Origin: Opitutaceae bacterium
GTDB taxonomy: Bacteria > Verrucomicrobiota > Verrucomicrobiia > Opitutales > Opitutaceae
Assembly: GCA_016795565.1 (NCBI GenBank)
Contig: JAEUGW010000048.1
Location: 1-59,525 of the forward strand
Length of the DNA stretch: 59,525 bases
Direction: 5' to 3'
Shown here: in pieces, positions 26,269-34,532 of the stretch
Numbering within the stretch: position 1 is the stretch's first letter
Layout: every line of letters starts with the position of its first letter
The notes under the pieces: generated by a model
What the model was told of the DNA's origin: nothing
Databases searched by the model: none
The model's input: the letters and a program-made list of their open reading frames with translations, nothing else
Program-made: the position numbers and the translations under genes

Positions 26269-27027
26269 ATGATCGCCCGGTTGCTTGTCCTGGTTCTCGT
26301 TCTGGTCGTGTCGTTGCCGGCCGCGGAAACCGCGCCGACCACCAAGCCACCCGTCCTCGTCGCCGTGCATGGCGCGTGGGCCGGCGGGTGGCATTTCCAG
26401 AAGATCACCCCGCTGCTCGAAGCGCAGCGCTGGCAGGTTCATCGCCCGTCCTTGAGTGGCCTTGGCGAACATTTCAACACGGCGCGCGCGGACATCGGCC
26501 TCGCGACGCACATCGACGACATCGTGAACTACATCCTGTTTGCCGACCTGCGCGCGGTCACACTCCTCGGCCACAGCTACGGCGGGATGATCATCACCGG
26601 CGTCGCCGACCGCATCCCCGAGCGCATCGCCCGCCTGGTCTATCTCGACGCCTTGCTACCCGCCGACGGCGAAAGCGTATTGGCGCTCCGTCACACCGGC
26701 TCGGCCGAGCTCGCGAAGAACACGCGCGACGGCTTCATCCATCCCTGGTGGGTGCGCCCGGGCAAGCCCTTCCCCATAGACGTGCCGCAGCCGCTCAAGA
26801 CCTTCACCGACGCGATCAACCTGAAGAACCAGGCCGCGGCGGCAAAAATTCCCGGCACCTACATCCTCACAGTGGAGCCGGGCAAACAGCCTGCGGACGA
26901 CGATTTCTTCGCCGCCTCCGAGCGGGCGAGGGCGCGCGGCTGGCCGGTCATCGTGATGGCGGGCGACCACAACCCGCACTGGCGCACGCCCGAGGCCGTG
27001 GTGAAGCTCCTGCTTGGAATCAAGTGA
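26269..27027 (+). CDS. Secreted alpha/beta hydrolase (esterase-like)
   Basis: 252 residues from the ATG at 26269, which gives a signal peptide (MIARLLVLVLVLVVSLPAAE). The fold resembles the salicylate esterase/hydroxynitrile lyase group: HGAWAGGWHFQKITPLL for the oxyanion hole, nucleophile S103 in GHSYGG, and a C-terminal histidine in MAGDHNPHW. The substrate is unknown. The stop overlaps the start of the GNAT gene by one base (TGATG). Confidence 0.85.
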   Translation: MIARLLVLVLVLVVSLPAAETAPTTKPPVLVAVHGAWAGGWHFQKITPLLEAQRWQVHRPSLSGLGEHFNTARADIGLATHIDDIVNYILFADLRAVTLLGHSYGGMIITGVADRIPERIARLVYLDALLPADGESVLALRHTGSAELAKNTRDGFIHPWWVRPGKPFPIDVPQPLKTFTDAINLKNQAAAAKIPGTYILTVEPGKQPADDDFFAASERARARGWPVIVMAGDHNPHWRTPEAVVKLLLGIK

Positions 27028-27527
27028 TGCGCCTGAAACTCCAACCCGCCACCACGGAGGACGCCGAAGCCATCGCCGCCCTGCGCAACGCGGTGTCCGA
27101 CGACCTGACCTTCAGACACGGCAAGGGGCCGTGGACCAGCCATTGCACGACAGCCGGCGTGCTCTTCGACCTGCGCAACGCCATGCTCTTCGTCGCACTC
27201 CACCGCGGCGAGGCCGTCGCCACGCTCAAGCTCGCCACCACGAAGCCCTGGGCCATTGATTTGAAGTATTTTCCCAAGGCGAAACGCCCGCTCTACCTCA
27301 CGGCGATGGCCGTGGCCCCTGAGCTCCAGCGGCAGGGGCTCGGTCGCACCTGCCTCGCGGAGGCGGTGAAGATCGCGCGTCGCGCCAAGGCCGGCGCTAT
27401 TTTTCTCGACGCCTACGATCACCCGGCGGCCGGTGCCGGCGCGTTTTATACCAAATGCGGCTGTCGCGAAACCGGGCGGGTGACCTACCGGCAGGTCCCG
27501 CTCATTTATTACGAGCTGCCGGTCTAG
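27027..27527 (+). CDS. GNAT-family N-acetyltransferase
   Basis: 166 residues. Motif A, which binds acetyl-CoA, is visible as MAVAPELQRQGLGRTCL, followed by the C-terminal FYTKCGCRETGRVTYR region typical of GNAT enzymes. The start is set by the overlap with the upstream hydrolase stop. The acceptor substrate cannot be predicted. Confidence 0.88.
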   Translation: MRLKLQPATTEDAEAIAALRNAVSDDLTFRHGKGPWTSHCTTAGVLFDLRNAMLFVALHRGEAVATLKLATTKPWAIDLKYFPKAKRPLYLTAMAVAPELQRQGLGRTCLAEAVKIARRAKAGAIFLDAYDHPAAGAGAFYTKCGCRETGRVTYRQVPLIYYELPV

Positions 27528-27539
27528 GCCTCAAACCGG

Positions 27540-28364
27540 TCACTTCTCCTTCTCGGTCGAGGCCGCCTGCTGGATGCCCGCATTGAATGATCCCACGCGG
27601 CTCGGGGTGCTGTCAGAGTGGGAAGGCGCCGAATACGAACGATCCGGGGGCGGATTCGAGGCGCGGTCGCCCGTATAGCTGGGCTCGGAACGGGTGTAGC
27701 CGCCGCGGTTATCGGACCGCTCGCGCGCCCAGCGTTCGGGGTTCGCGGTCCGCGGCGGATAGGCATTGGAGCGCGGCTGGTCGGAATTGGTGCGCGGCGT
27801 GTTGTCCCAGCGCGTGCGCGTGCCGGGCGGATGGTCGGGCTTGTCGTCCGGCTTGTTCGGGTGGTTCGGCCGGCCGTGGTCATGCCGCGGCGGCACCGGG
27901 CGCGAGTAGCCGCCATAGTTGTATTCAAAGGGATCGTAATAACCCCACCGCGAGAATCCGCCGTAGGCCGGATTGTAGTAGCCATTGCGGTAATAGTCAT
28001 AGGGATAATAATCATCGGGACCGGGATACACCGCGAGCAGCGTGTAGGTGCGCTCCGGGAGGCGGCCGATGCGCACAATCACCCACTCGGGCTCGTCCTC
28101 GGGATGCTTGGGGGCGAACTGCACCTTCACTTCATACAGCCGGTTGCCGGTCAGACCCTGTTTCCGAAGATAATTGCCCACCGCCTGCCGCAATTCGCTG
28201 AGTTGCTCCGGCGTCAGCTCCTTGTTCGTGGAACTCCGCACCACCGTGAACTCCGCCGCTGGCTCCACCCGCTGCGTGGCAACCCTCTGGCTGACGCAAC
28301 CCGCGAGCAACAGCCCGATCCCGAGCCGCATTGCGGCCAAAAAGTAACGCACAATGGTCTGCAT
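27540..28364 (-). CDS. Tyrosine/proline-rich lipoprotein of unknown function
   Basis: 274 residues. A lipoprotein signal with lipobox LLAGC puts the lipidated cysteine at about 22. A small alpha/beta region (about 35-110, ending RIGRLPERTYTLLAVYPG) is followed by a long low-complexity part: a Tyr/Gly-rich stretch (YYPYDYYRNGYYNPAYGG) and then a Pro/Arg/Asn/Ser-rich tail. It is likely attached to the outer membrane facing the periplasm. No family recognised. It converges with the GNAT gene. Confidence 0.65.
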   Translation of the reverse strand: MQTIVRYFLAAMRLGIGLLLAGCVSQRVATQRVEPAAEFTVVRSSTNKELTPEQLSELRQAVGNYLRKQGLTGNRLYEVKVQFAPKHPEDEPEWVIVRIGRLPERTYTLLAVYPGPDDYYPYDYYRNGYYNPAYGGFSRWGYYDPFEYNYGGYSRPVPPRHDHGRPNHPNKPDDKPDHPPGTRTRWDNTPRTNSDQPRSNAYPPRTANPERWARERSDNRGGYTRSEPSYTGDRASNPPPDRSYSAPSHSDSTPSRVGSFNAGIQQAASTEKEK

Positions 28365-28506
28365 GGATGAACTCCAGGGTAAGGGTGAACCGCCTGCCCC
28401 GAAGTTAGCCGCTTGTCCCCGGCTCGCAAGCGCCTTCCACCCCGCTGCGTCCGACGGCGCGTGACTTTAGTTTTGTCTGGCGGGCGGGGCCCCGCAGTGT
28501 GGGGCC

Positions 28507-29865
28507 ATGCGCTTCTCCCTTGTCCCCGCCCTCCTCCTGACCCTTGGTCTTGCCGCCACCTCGCTGGCCGCACCACAGCCCGATGCGGTAGAAACTAAGG
28601 CCCTCCCCCTCGTCGTTGTGAAGGCCGCGCGCCTCGTCGAGCCGGTCACCGGCCGCGTGCTAACCGACCAGGCCGTGATCATCGAGGGCGAGCGCGTGAA
28701 GGCCGTCGTGCCTGCGGCGGACACCGGCAAGGTGATTCCCGTCGGCTCTGCCGCCCGCACCATCGATCTCGGCGCCGCGACCCTCCTGCCCGGTCTCATC
28801 GACTGCCACACGCACGTCACCAGCCAGCCGGAGAATTTCTACGAGGACCTGTTCCGCCGCTCGCCGATTGACGAGGCCGTCACCGCGCACCTCTACGCCC
28901 GGCGCACCCTCGAGGCGGGCTTCACCACCATCCGCAACGTCGGTGCCGACAACTACGTGGATTTCGCCCTGCGCAACGCCATCAACGCCGGCAAGCTTCC
29001 CGGTCCGCGCATCCTGGCCAGCGGCCCGGCCCTCAGCGCCACCGGCGGCCACGGCGACATCAACGGCATGTCCCCCTACCTCCGCTTCGAGGGCAGCATC
29101 GGTGGCGTGGCCGACGGGGTGGACGCCGTCCGCAAGAAGGTCCGCGAGAACATCAAATACGGCGCCGATGTCATCAAGATGCTGGCCACCGCCGGAGTGC
29201 TCTCCGAGGAGGAATCCGTCGGCGCGCCGCAGTATTCCGCCGAGGAGATGAAGGCCATCGTGGACGAGGCCGCCATGTGGGGCCGCAAGGTCGCCGCCCA
29301 CGCCCACGGCGCCGAGGGCATCAAGCGCGCCATCCGCGCCGGCGTCGCCTCCATCGAGCACGCCAGCTTCATCGACGACGAGGGCATCGCGCTCGCGAAA
29401 CAGCACGGCACCTGGCTCGTGATGGATATCTACAACGACGACTACATCCTCGCCGAATACGGCCGCCTCGGCTACCCGGAGAAAATCCTCGAGAAGGAGC
29501 GTCTCGTCGGCCGCACCCAGCGCGAGAACTTTCAGAAGGCGTTCCAGGCCGGCTGCAAGATGGCCTACGGCACCGACTCCGGCGTCTATCCGCACGGCTG
29601 GAACGGCAAGCAGTTCTTCCACATGGTCAAGTGGGGCATGACGCCGATGCAGGCCATCCAGGCCGCCACCGTGAACGCCGCCGACCTGCTCGGCTGGTCG
29701 GACAAGGTCGGCCGTCTCGCCCCGGGCTATTACGCCGACCTCATCGCCGTGCGCGGCGACCCGCTGGCCGACGTCACCGCGCTGGAGCACGTGGAGTTCG
29801 TCATGAAGGGCGGCAAGGTCGCGAAGAACACCCTGACCGCCGAGCCCGCCGACCGGATAGATTGA
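28507..29865 (+). CDS. Secreted amidohydrolase (imidazolonepropionase/Xaa-Pro dipeptidase-like)
   Basis: 452 residues. A signal peptide (about 1-22) is followed by a metal-dependent amidohydrolase: H101-x-H103 (DCHTHV), a probable carboxylated lysine in ADVIKMLATAG, HAHG, IEHASF and the catalytic aspartate in AYGTDSG. The closest well-known relatives cleave Xaa-Pro or similar peptide-like bonds. It is monocistronic, with a palindromic repeat just after the stop. Confidence 0.87.
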   Translation: MRFSLVPALLLTLGLAATSLAAPQPDAVETKALPLVVVKAARLVEPVTGRVLTDQAVIIEGERVKAVVPAADTGKVIPVGSAARTIDLGAATLLPGLIDCHTHVTSQPENFYEDLFRRSPIDEAVTAHLYARRTLEAGFTTIRNVGADNYVDFALRNAINAGKLPGPRILASGPALSATGGHGDINGMSPYLRFEGSIGGVADGVDAVRKKVRENIKYGADVIKMLATAGVLSEEESVGAPQYSAEEMKAIVDEAAMWGRKVAAHAHGAEGIKRAIRAGVASIEHASFIDDEGIALAKQHGTWLVMDIYNDDYILAEYGRLGYPEKILEKERLVGRTQRENFQKAFQAGCKMAYGTDSGVYPHGWNGKQFFHMVKWGMTPMQAIQAATVNAADLLGWSDKVGRLAPGYYADLIAVRGDPLADVTALEHVEFVMKGGKVAKNTLTAEPADRID

Positions 29866-29866
29866 A

Positions 29867-29953
29867 GGTGGAACCCGGCCTCCGGGCGGGTTTAAGCGAT
29901 GCGCTTACGGAAAGCCGGATGCAAATCCGGAAAACGCGTCCGGAGGTCGCGTT
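29867..29953. repeat. GGTGGA-type multi-hairpin repeat
   Basis: Begins GGTGGAACCCGGCCTCCGGG and ends with a hairpin AACGCGTCC...CGCGTT, with two small hairpins between (AAGCGATGCGCTT; CCGGATGCAAATCCGG). It shares its opening with the element at 17508. It separates convergent genes. Confidence 0.6.
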
Positions 29954-29958
29954 CCCCC

Positions 29959-30675
29959 TCAATGACCCAGCACCAGCAGCAGGATGCCGAGCAAGGAGAA
30001 CAACGCGCCGAGCAACCCCGCCTCGTAACGCTCGAAATTCTTCACCTCGAACCGCTCCAGTCCGACCAGCGTCAGCCAGGTGAAGAGCATCATGCCGGCC
30101 AGCGTTGCGACCGCCAGGATCAGGCTGAGCACGATGAAGCCGCGCCACCCAAACTGCACCCCGGACAGGTAGATCGGCAGGAAACCCTCGCAGGGTGACA
30201 GCGTCAGCATCACGAACAGGCCGCTGATGGCCGCCCAGTCCCCGGCCTTGGTCTCCACCAACCGGCTGTCCTTCAGTTCCTCGTCCCAGTGGCTGTGCCC
30301 GTGCTCATGACCGCAGCGCTCGCTCGGGTGATGGTGCGCGCCCAGCACATGGTGGTGCACCACGCCGCCGCGCCACTGCCGCCAGAAATAATACGCGCCG
30401 ATCGCCAGCAGGATGCCGCCCGCGATCCACGGGAACAGCCGCTCATGCCGCTCATCCAGTTGAAAACCAAACCAGGCGATGGCCAGACCCAGCAGGCTCG
30501 TCAGCGCCACGTGCCCCAGCCCGGCCAGCGCCGATACCGCCAGCGTCTTGCCGTGGCTCCAGCCCCGCGCCCGCGACACCAGCACGAAGGGCAGCCAGTG
30601 CGTCGGGATCGCCGCATGGAAGAACGCCACGGTGAAGCCGGTGGCGGCGATGGTGGCGAGGACGGCGGAATTCAT
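29959..30675 (-). CDS. Polytopic membrane protein with His-rich loop, NicO/UreH-like
   Basis: 238 residues from the ATG at 30675, with about six transmembrane helices. The first helices carry FHAAIPTHWLPFV and GLGHVALTSLLG; a central loop is rich in His (VVHHHVLGAHHHP, CGHEHGHSHW), and the second half has MLTLSPCEGFLPIYLSG. The architecture is that of nickel/cobalt exporters and UreH-like proteins, so metal transport is likely, but the canonical HxxDxDH motif is not seen. A TTG at 30741 is an alternative start. Confidence 0.7.
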   Translation of the reverse strand: MNSAVLATIAATGFTVAFFHAAIPTHWLPFVLVSRARGWSHGKTLAVSALAGLGHVALTSLLGLAIAWFGFQLDERHERLFPWIAGGILLAIGAYYFWRQWRGGVVHHHVLGAHHHPSERCGHEHGHSHWDEELKDSRLVETKAGDWAAISGLFVMLTLSPCEGFLPIYLSGVQFGWRGFIVLSLILAVATLAGMMLFTWLTLVGLERFEVKNFERYEAGLLGALFSLLGILLLVLGH

Positions 30676-30752
30676 GGCGGGTCGGCGAGGAAAGACGGGG
30701 CTCCCGGCCCTGTCGACCTTGAACACTACCAAAGCCGTCAAGCGGCTCGCGC

Positions 30753-31992
<1,240 letters not shown>

Positions 31993-31998
31993 TTCCCC

Positions 31999-33027
31999 AT
32001 GACCTCCCGCGAACGTTTCCTCGCCGCCCTCGCCTGCACGCCGCTCGACCGCCCGCCGGTCTGGATCATGCGCCAGGCCGGGCGCTACCTGCCCGAGTAT
32101 CGCGCCCTCAAGGGCAAATCCTCCTTTCTCGAGATGGTGAAGACGCCCGAGCTCGCCGCCGAGGTCACCCTCCAGCCGCTGCGCCGCTTCGCGCTCGATG
32201 CGGCCATCATCTTCTCCGACATCCTCGTCATCCCGGAGGCGATGGGCCAGGGCTACAAGTTCCGCGACGCCGGCGGCATCGAGATGGATTTCAAGCTCGA
32301 GACACCCGCCCAGCTCGACCGGCTCGATCCGGTCGGCGTGCAATTCCGCCTCGATTACGTCGGCAAGGCGCTCGAGCGCGTGAAGGCCGAGTTGAAGGGC
32401 GAAAAGGCGCTCCTCGGCTTCGGTGGTTCGCCCTGGACCCTCGCCACCTACATGCTCGAGGGCGGCAGCGCCGACGACTTCGGCCGCAGCAAGGCCGTGT
32501 TCCACTCCGACCGCGCCTTCTTCGACGCGCTGATGGAAAAACTCACCGCCGCACTCATCGAATATTTCCATATGCAGATCCGCGCCAGGGCCGACGCCAT
32601 CCAGATCTTCGATTCCTGGGGCGGCATCCTCGCCGGGCAGGACTACGAGGCCGCCTCGCTCCGCTGGATCCGCGACATCATCGCCGCGCTGCCAAAGGAC
32701 TTCCCCATTATCCTCTACGCCAAGGGCACCTCATCCCAGTTCACCGACCAGGCCTTCAGCGGCGCACGGGCGCTCGGCGTGGACTGGACCGTGGACCTCG
32801 GCGTCGTCCGCAAACTCGTGCCGGGCAACATCGCTCTCCAGGGCAACCTCGACCCGGTGCTCATGAACACCACGCCGGAGATCGTCGCCCGCGAAACCGC
32901 CCGCCTGCTTGAGGCCATGCGCGGCGCGCCCGGTCACATCTTCAACCTCGGCCACGGCATCATGCCCCAGGCCAAAATCGAATGCGTCGAGGCGCTGGTT
33001 GACACCGTCACTCGCTGGAAAGCATGA
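31999..33027 (+). CDS. hemE: Uroporphyrinogen decarboxylase
   Basis: 342 residues; removes four carboxyl groups from uroporphyrinogen III to give coproporphyrinogen III. The N-terminal signature PPVWIMRQAGRYLPEYR and the second signature GFGGSPWTLATYMLEGG are present, with catalytic aspartate in FSDILVIPEAMG. Its ATG is preceded by a pyrimidine octamer tract rather than a Shine-Dalgarno sequence. hemY starts two bases after its stop codon, so the two are surely co-transcribed. Confidence 0.96.
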   Translation: MTSRERFLAALACTPLDRPPVWIMRQAGRYLPEYRALKGKSSFLEMVKTPELAAEVTLQPLRRFALDAAIIFSDILVIPEAMGQGYKFRDAGGIEMDFKLETPAQLDRLDPVGVQFRLDYVGKALERVKAELKGEKALLGFGGSPWTLATYMLEGGSADDFGRSKAVFHSDRAFFDALMEKLTAALIEYFHMQIRARADAIQIFDSWGGILAGQDYEAASLRWIRDIIAALPKDFPIILYAKGTSSQFTDQAFSGARALGVDWTVDLGVVRKLVPGNIALQGNLDPVLMNTTPEIVARETARLLEAMRGAPGHIFNLGHGIMPQAKIECVEALVDTVTRWKA

Positions 33028-33028
33028 A

Positions 33029-34417
33029 ATGCCAGCTCCCGGGCCAAAAAACATCGCTGTCGTCGGCGGCGGCCTCACCGGCCTGACCGCCGCGTGGCGC
33101 CTGCACGGCGCCGGCCATCGCGTCACGGTTTTTGAAAGGGGCCCGCAGGTCGGCGGCGCCATCGTCACGACCGAACGCAACGGCTGGCTGATCGAGGGCG
33201 GCCCCAACTCCCTGCAGGAAACCGCGGAAGTCGCGGCCTTGCTGCGCGAGCTCGGGATCGCGGACCAGAAGGCTCAGGTCGGCCCCGATGCCCGCAAGCG
33301 CTTCATTGTCCGCCACGGCCGCCCGGTCATGGTGCCGCTGTCGCCCGCCGGCCTTCTGACCTCGCCGCTGTTCTCCCTCGGTGCCCGCGGGCGCGTGCTG
33401 GCCGAACTGCTCACCCGCCCGCGCGTGCGCACGACGGATGTCACCCTCGCCTCCTTCATAGCCGCCCACTTCGGCCGCGAGATTGTGGACTACGCGCTGA
33501 ATCCTTTCGTCGGCGGCATCTACGCCGGCGATCCGGACAAGCTCTCCGCCCGTTACGCCTTCCCCAGACTCTGGCAACTCGAGCGCTCCCACGGTTCGCT
33601 GCTGCGCGGCTTCCGCGCCGAGGCGGCCGGGCGCCGGGCCCGCGGCGATGCGGCGGGCGTGGCCCCGATCATTTCATTCCGCCACGGCCTGCAAACGTTG
33701 CCGCGCGTCCTGGCGGCGGCCTTGCCCCCGGGCTCGGTCCAAACAGACGCGACTGTCACCAGCCTCATCCCGGGCCGGCCCTGGAAACTCATCTGGACGC
33801 GCGCCGACTCGGTGCAAACCGCCGAGTTCGACGCCGTCGTGCTGGCCCTGCCCGCGCCCGCTCTCGCCCAGCTGGTTTTCAGCACGCTCGGCGAGCGCAG
33901 CCTGGCGTCCCTCGATCACGTGCCGCAGCCGCCGGTCAGCTCGCTGTTCCTGGGCTTCAAGCGCGGGCAGGTCGCCCACCCCCTCGACGGCTTCGGCGCG
34001 CTCGTGCCGGCCCGGGAGAAACGCAGCATCCTCGGCGTGCTCTTCTCCTCGTCGCTCTTCGCCGGCCGGGCGCCGGACGGCCATGTGGCGCTGACGGTGT
34101 TCGCCGGCGGCATGCGCCAGCCCGAAACCGGCCGGCTCGACACCGCGGCCCTGCTCGCCCGCGCGCTGCCGGACCTGCGCGACCTGCTCGGCGTGGCGGG
34201 CGAACCGGTTTTCACTCACCACACCTTCTGGCCCAAAGCCATTCCCCAATACAACCTCGGTCACGAACGCTTTCTGGAGCCCCTGAGCCGCCTTGAGGCC
34301 AAGCACCCCGGCCTCTGCATCGCCAGCAACGCCCGCGACGGCATATCGCTCCCGGATTGCCTCAATTCCGGCGTCGCCGCGGCCCGGAAAACCGGCGAAT
34401 TCGTCAGCAAACTGTAA
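33029..34417 (+). CDS. hemY: Protoporphyrinogen oxidase (FAD-dependent)
   Basis: 462 residues from the ATG at 33029. The FAD dinucleotide-binding motif VVGGGLTGLTAAWRL is at the N-terminus and the family block GWLIEGGPNSLQ follows. The C-terminus has LCIASNARDGISLPDCLNSG, the second FAD contact. It oxidises protoporphyrinogen IX to protoporphyrin IX with oxygen, or coproporphyrinogen III to coproporphyrin in the alternative pathway; the presence of hemF favours the first. The TAA stop lies within a CTGTAA-starting repeat element. Confidence 0.92.
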   Translation: MPAPGPKNIAVVGGGLTGLTAAWRLHGAGHRVTVFERGPQVGGAIVTTERNGWLIEGGPNSLQETAEVAALLRELGIADQKAQVGPDARKRFIVRHGRPVMVPLSPAGLLTSPLFSLGARGRVLAELLTRPRVRTTDVTLASFIAAHFGREIVDYALNPFVGGIYAGDPDKLSARYAFPRLWQLERSHGSLLRGFRAEAAGRRARGDAAGVAPIISFRHGLQTLPRVLAAALPPGSVQTDATVTSLIPGRPWKLIWTRADSVQTAEFDAVVLALPAPALAQLVFSTLGERSLASLDHVPQPPVSSLFLGFKRGQVAHPLDGFGALVPAREKRSILGVLFSSSLFAGRAPDGHVALTVFAGGMRQPETGRLDTAALLARALPDLRDLLGVAGEPVFTHHTFWPKAIPQYNLGHERFLEPLSRLEAKHPGLCIASNARDGISLPDCLNSGVAAARKTGEFVSKL

Positions 34418-34463
34418 CGGCGGTCTATGACCGCCGGACGGCGCTCGCAGGGCGCCGCTACAG
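34412..34463. repeat. Double-hairpin element overlapping the hemY stop (CTGTAG class)
   Basis: Ends CTGTA/TACAG; hairpin 1 GGCGGTCTATGACCGCC, spacer GGAC, hairpin 2 of 17 nt starting GGCGCTCG. The first bases encode the last residue and stop of HemY. Closely similar to the copy at 46745. Confidence 0.8.
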
Positions 34464-34487
34464 AGGGAAATTATCCCCTCTCGCCCC

Positions 34488-34515
34488 TTGACTCCCCCCC
34501 TCCGCCGGGTAGTTT
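34488..34515 (+). promoter_or_regulatory. Possible promoter of ileS
   Basis: TTGACT, 16-bp spacer, TAGTTT, 17 nt before the ileS ATG. Good -35 match; the -10 fits the TAGnnT form seen before erpA and ubiE. Confidence 0.45.
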
Positions 34516-34532
34516 CCGGCCCCTTATTTCCG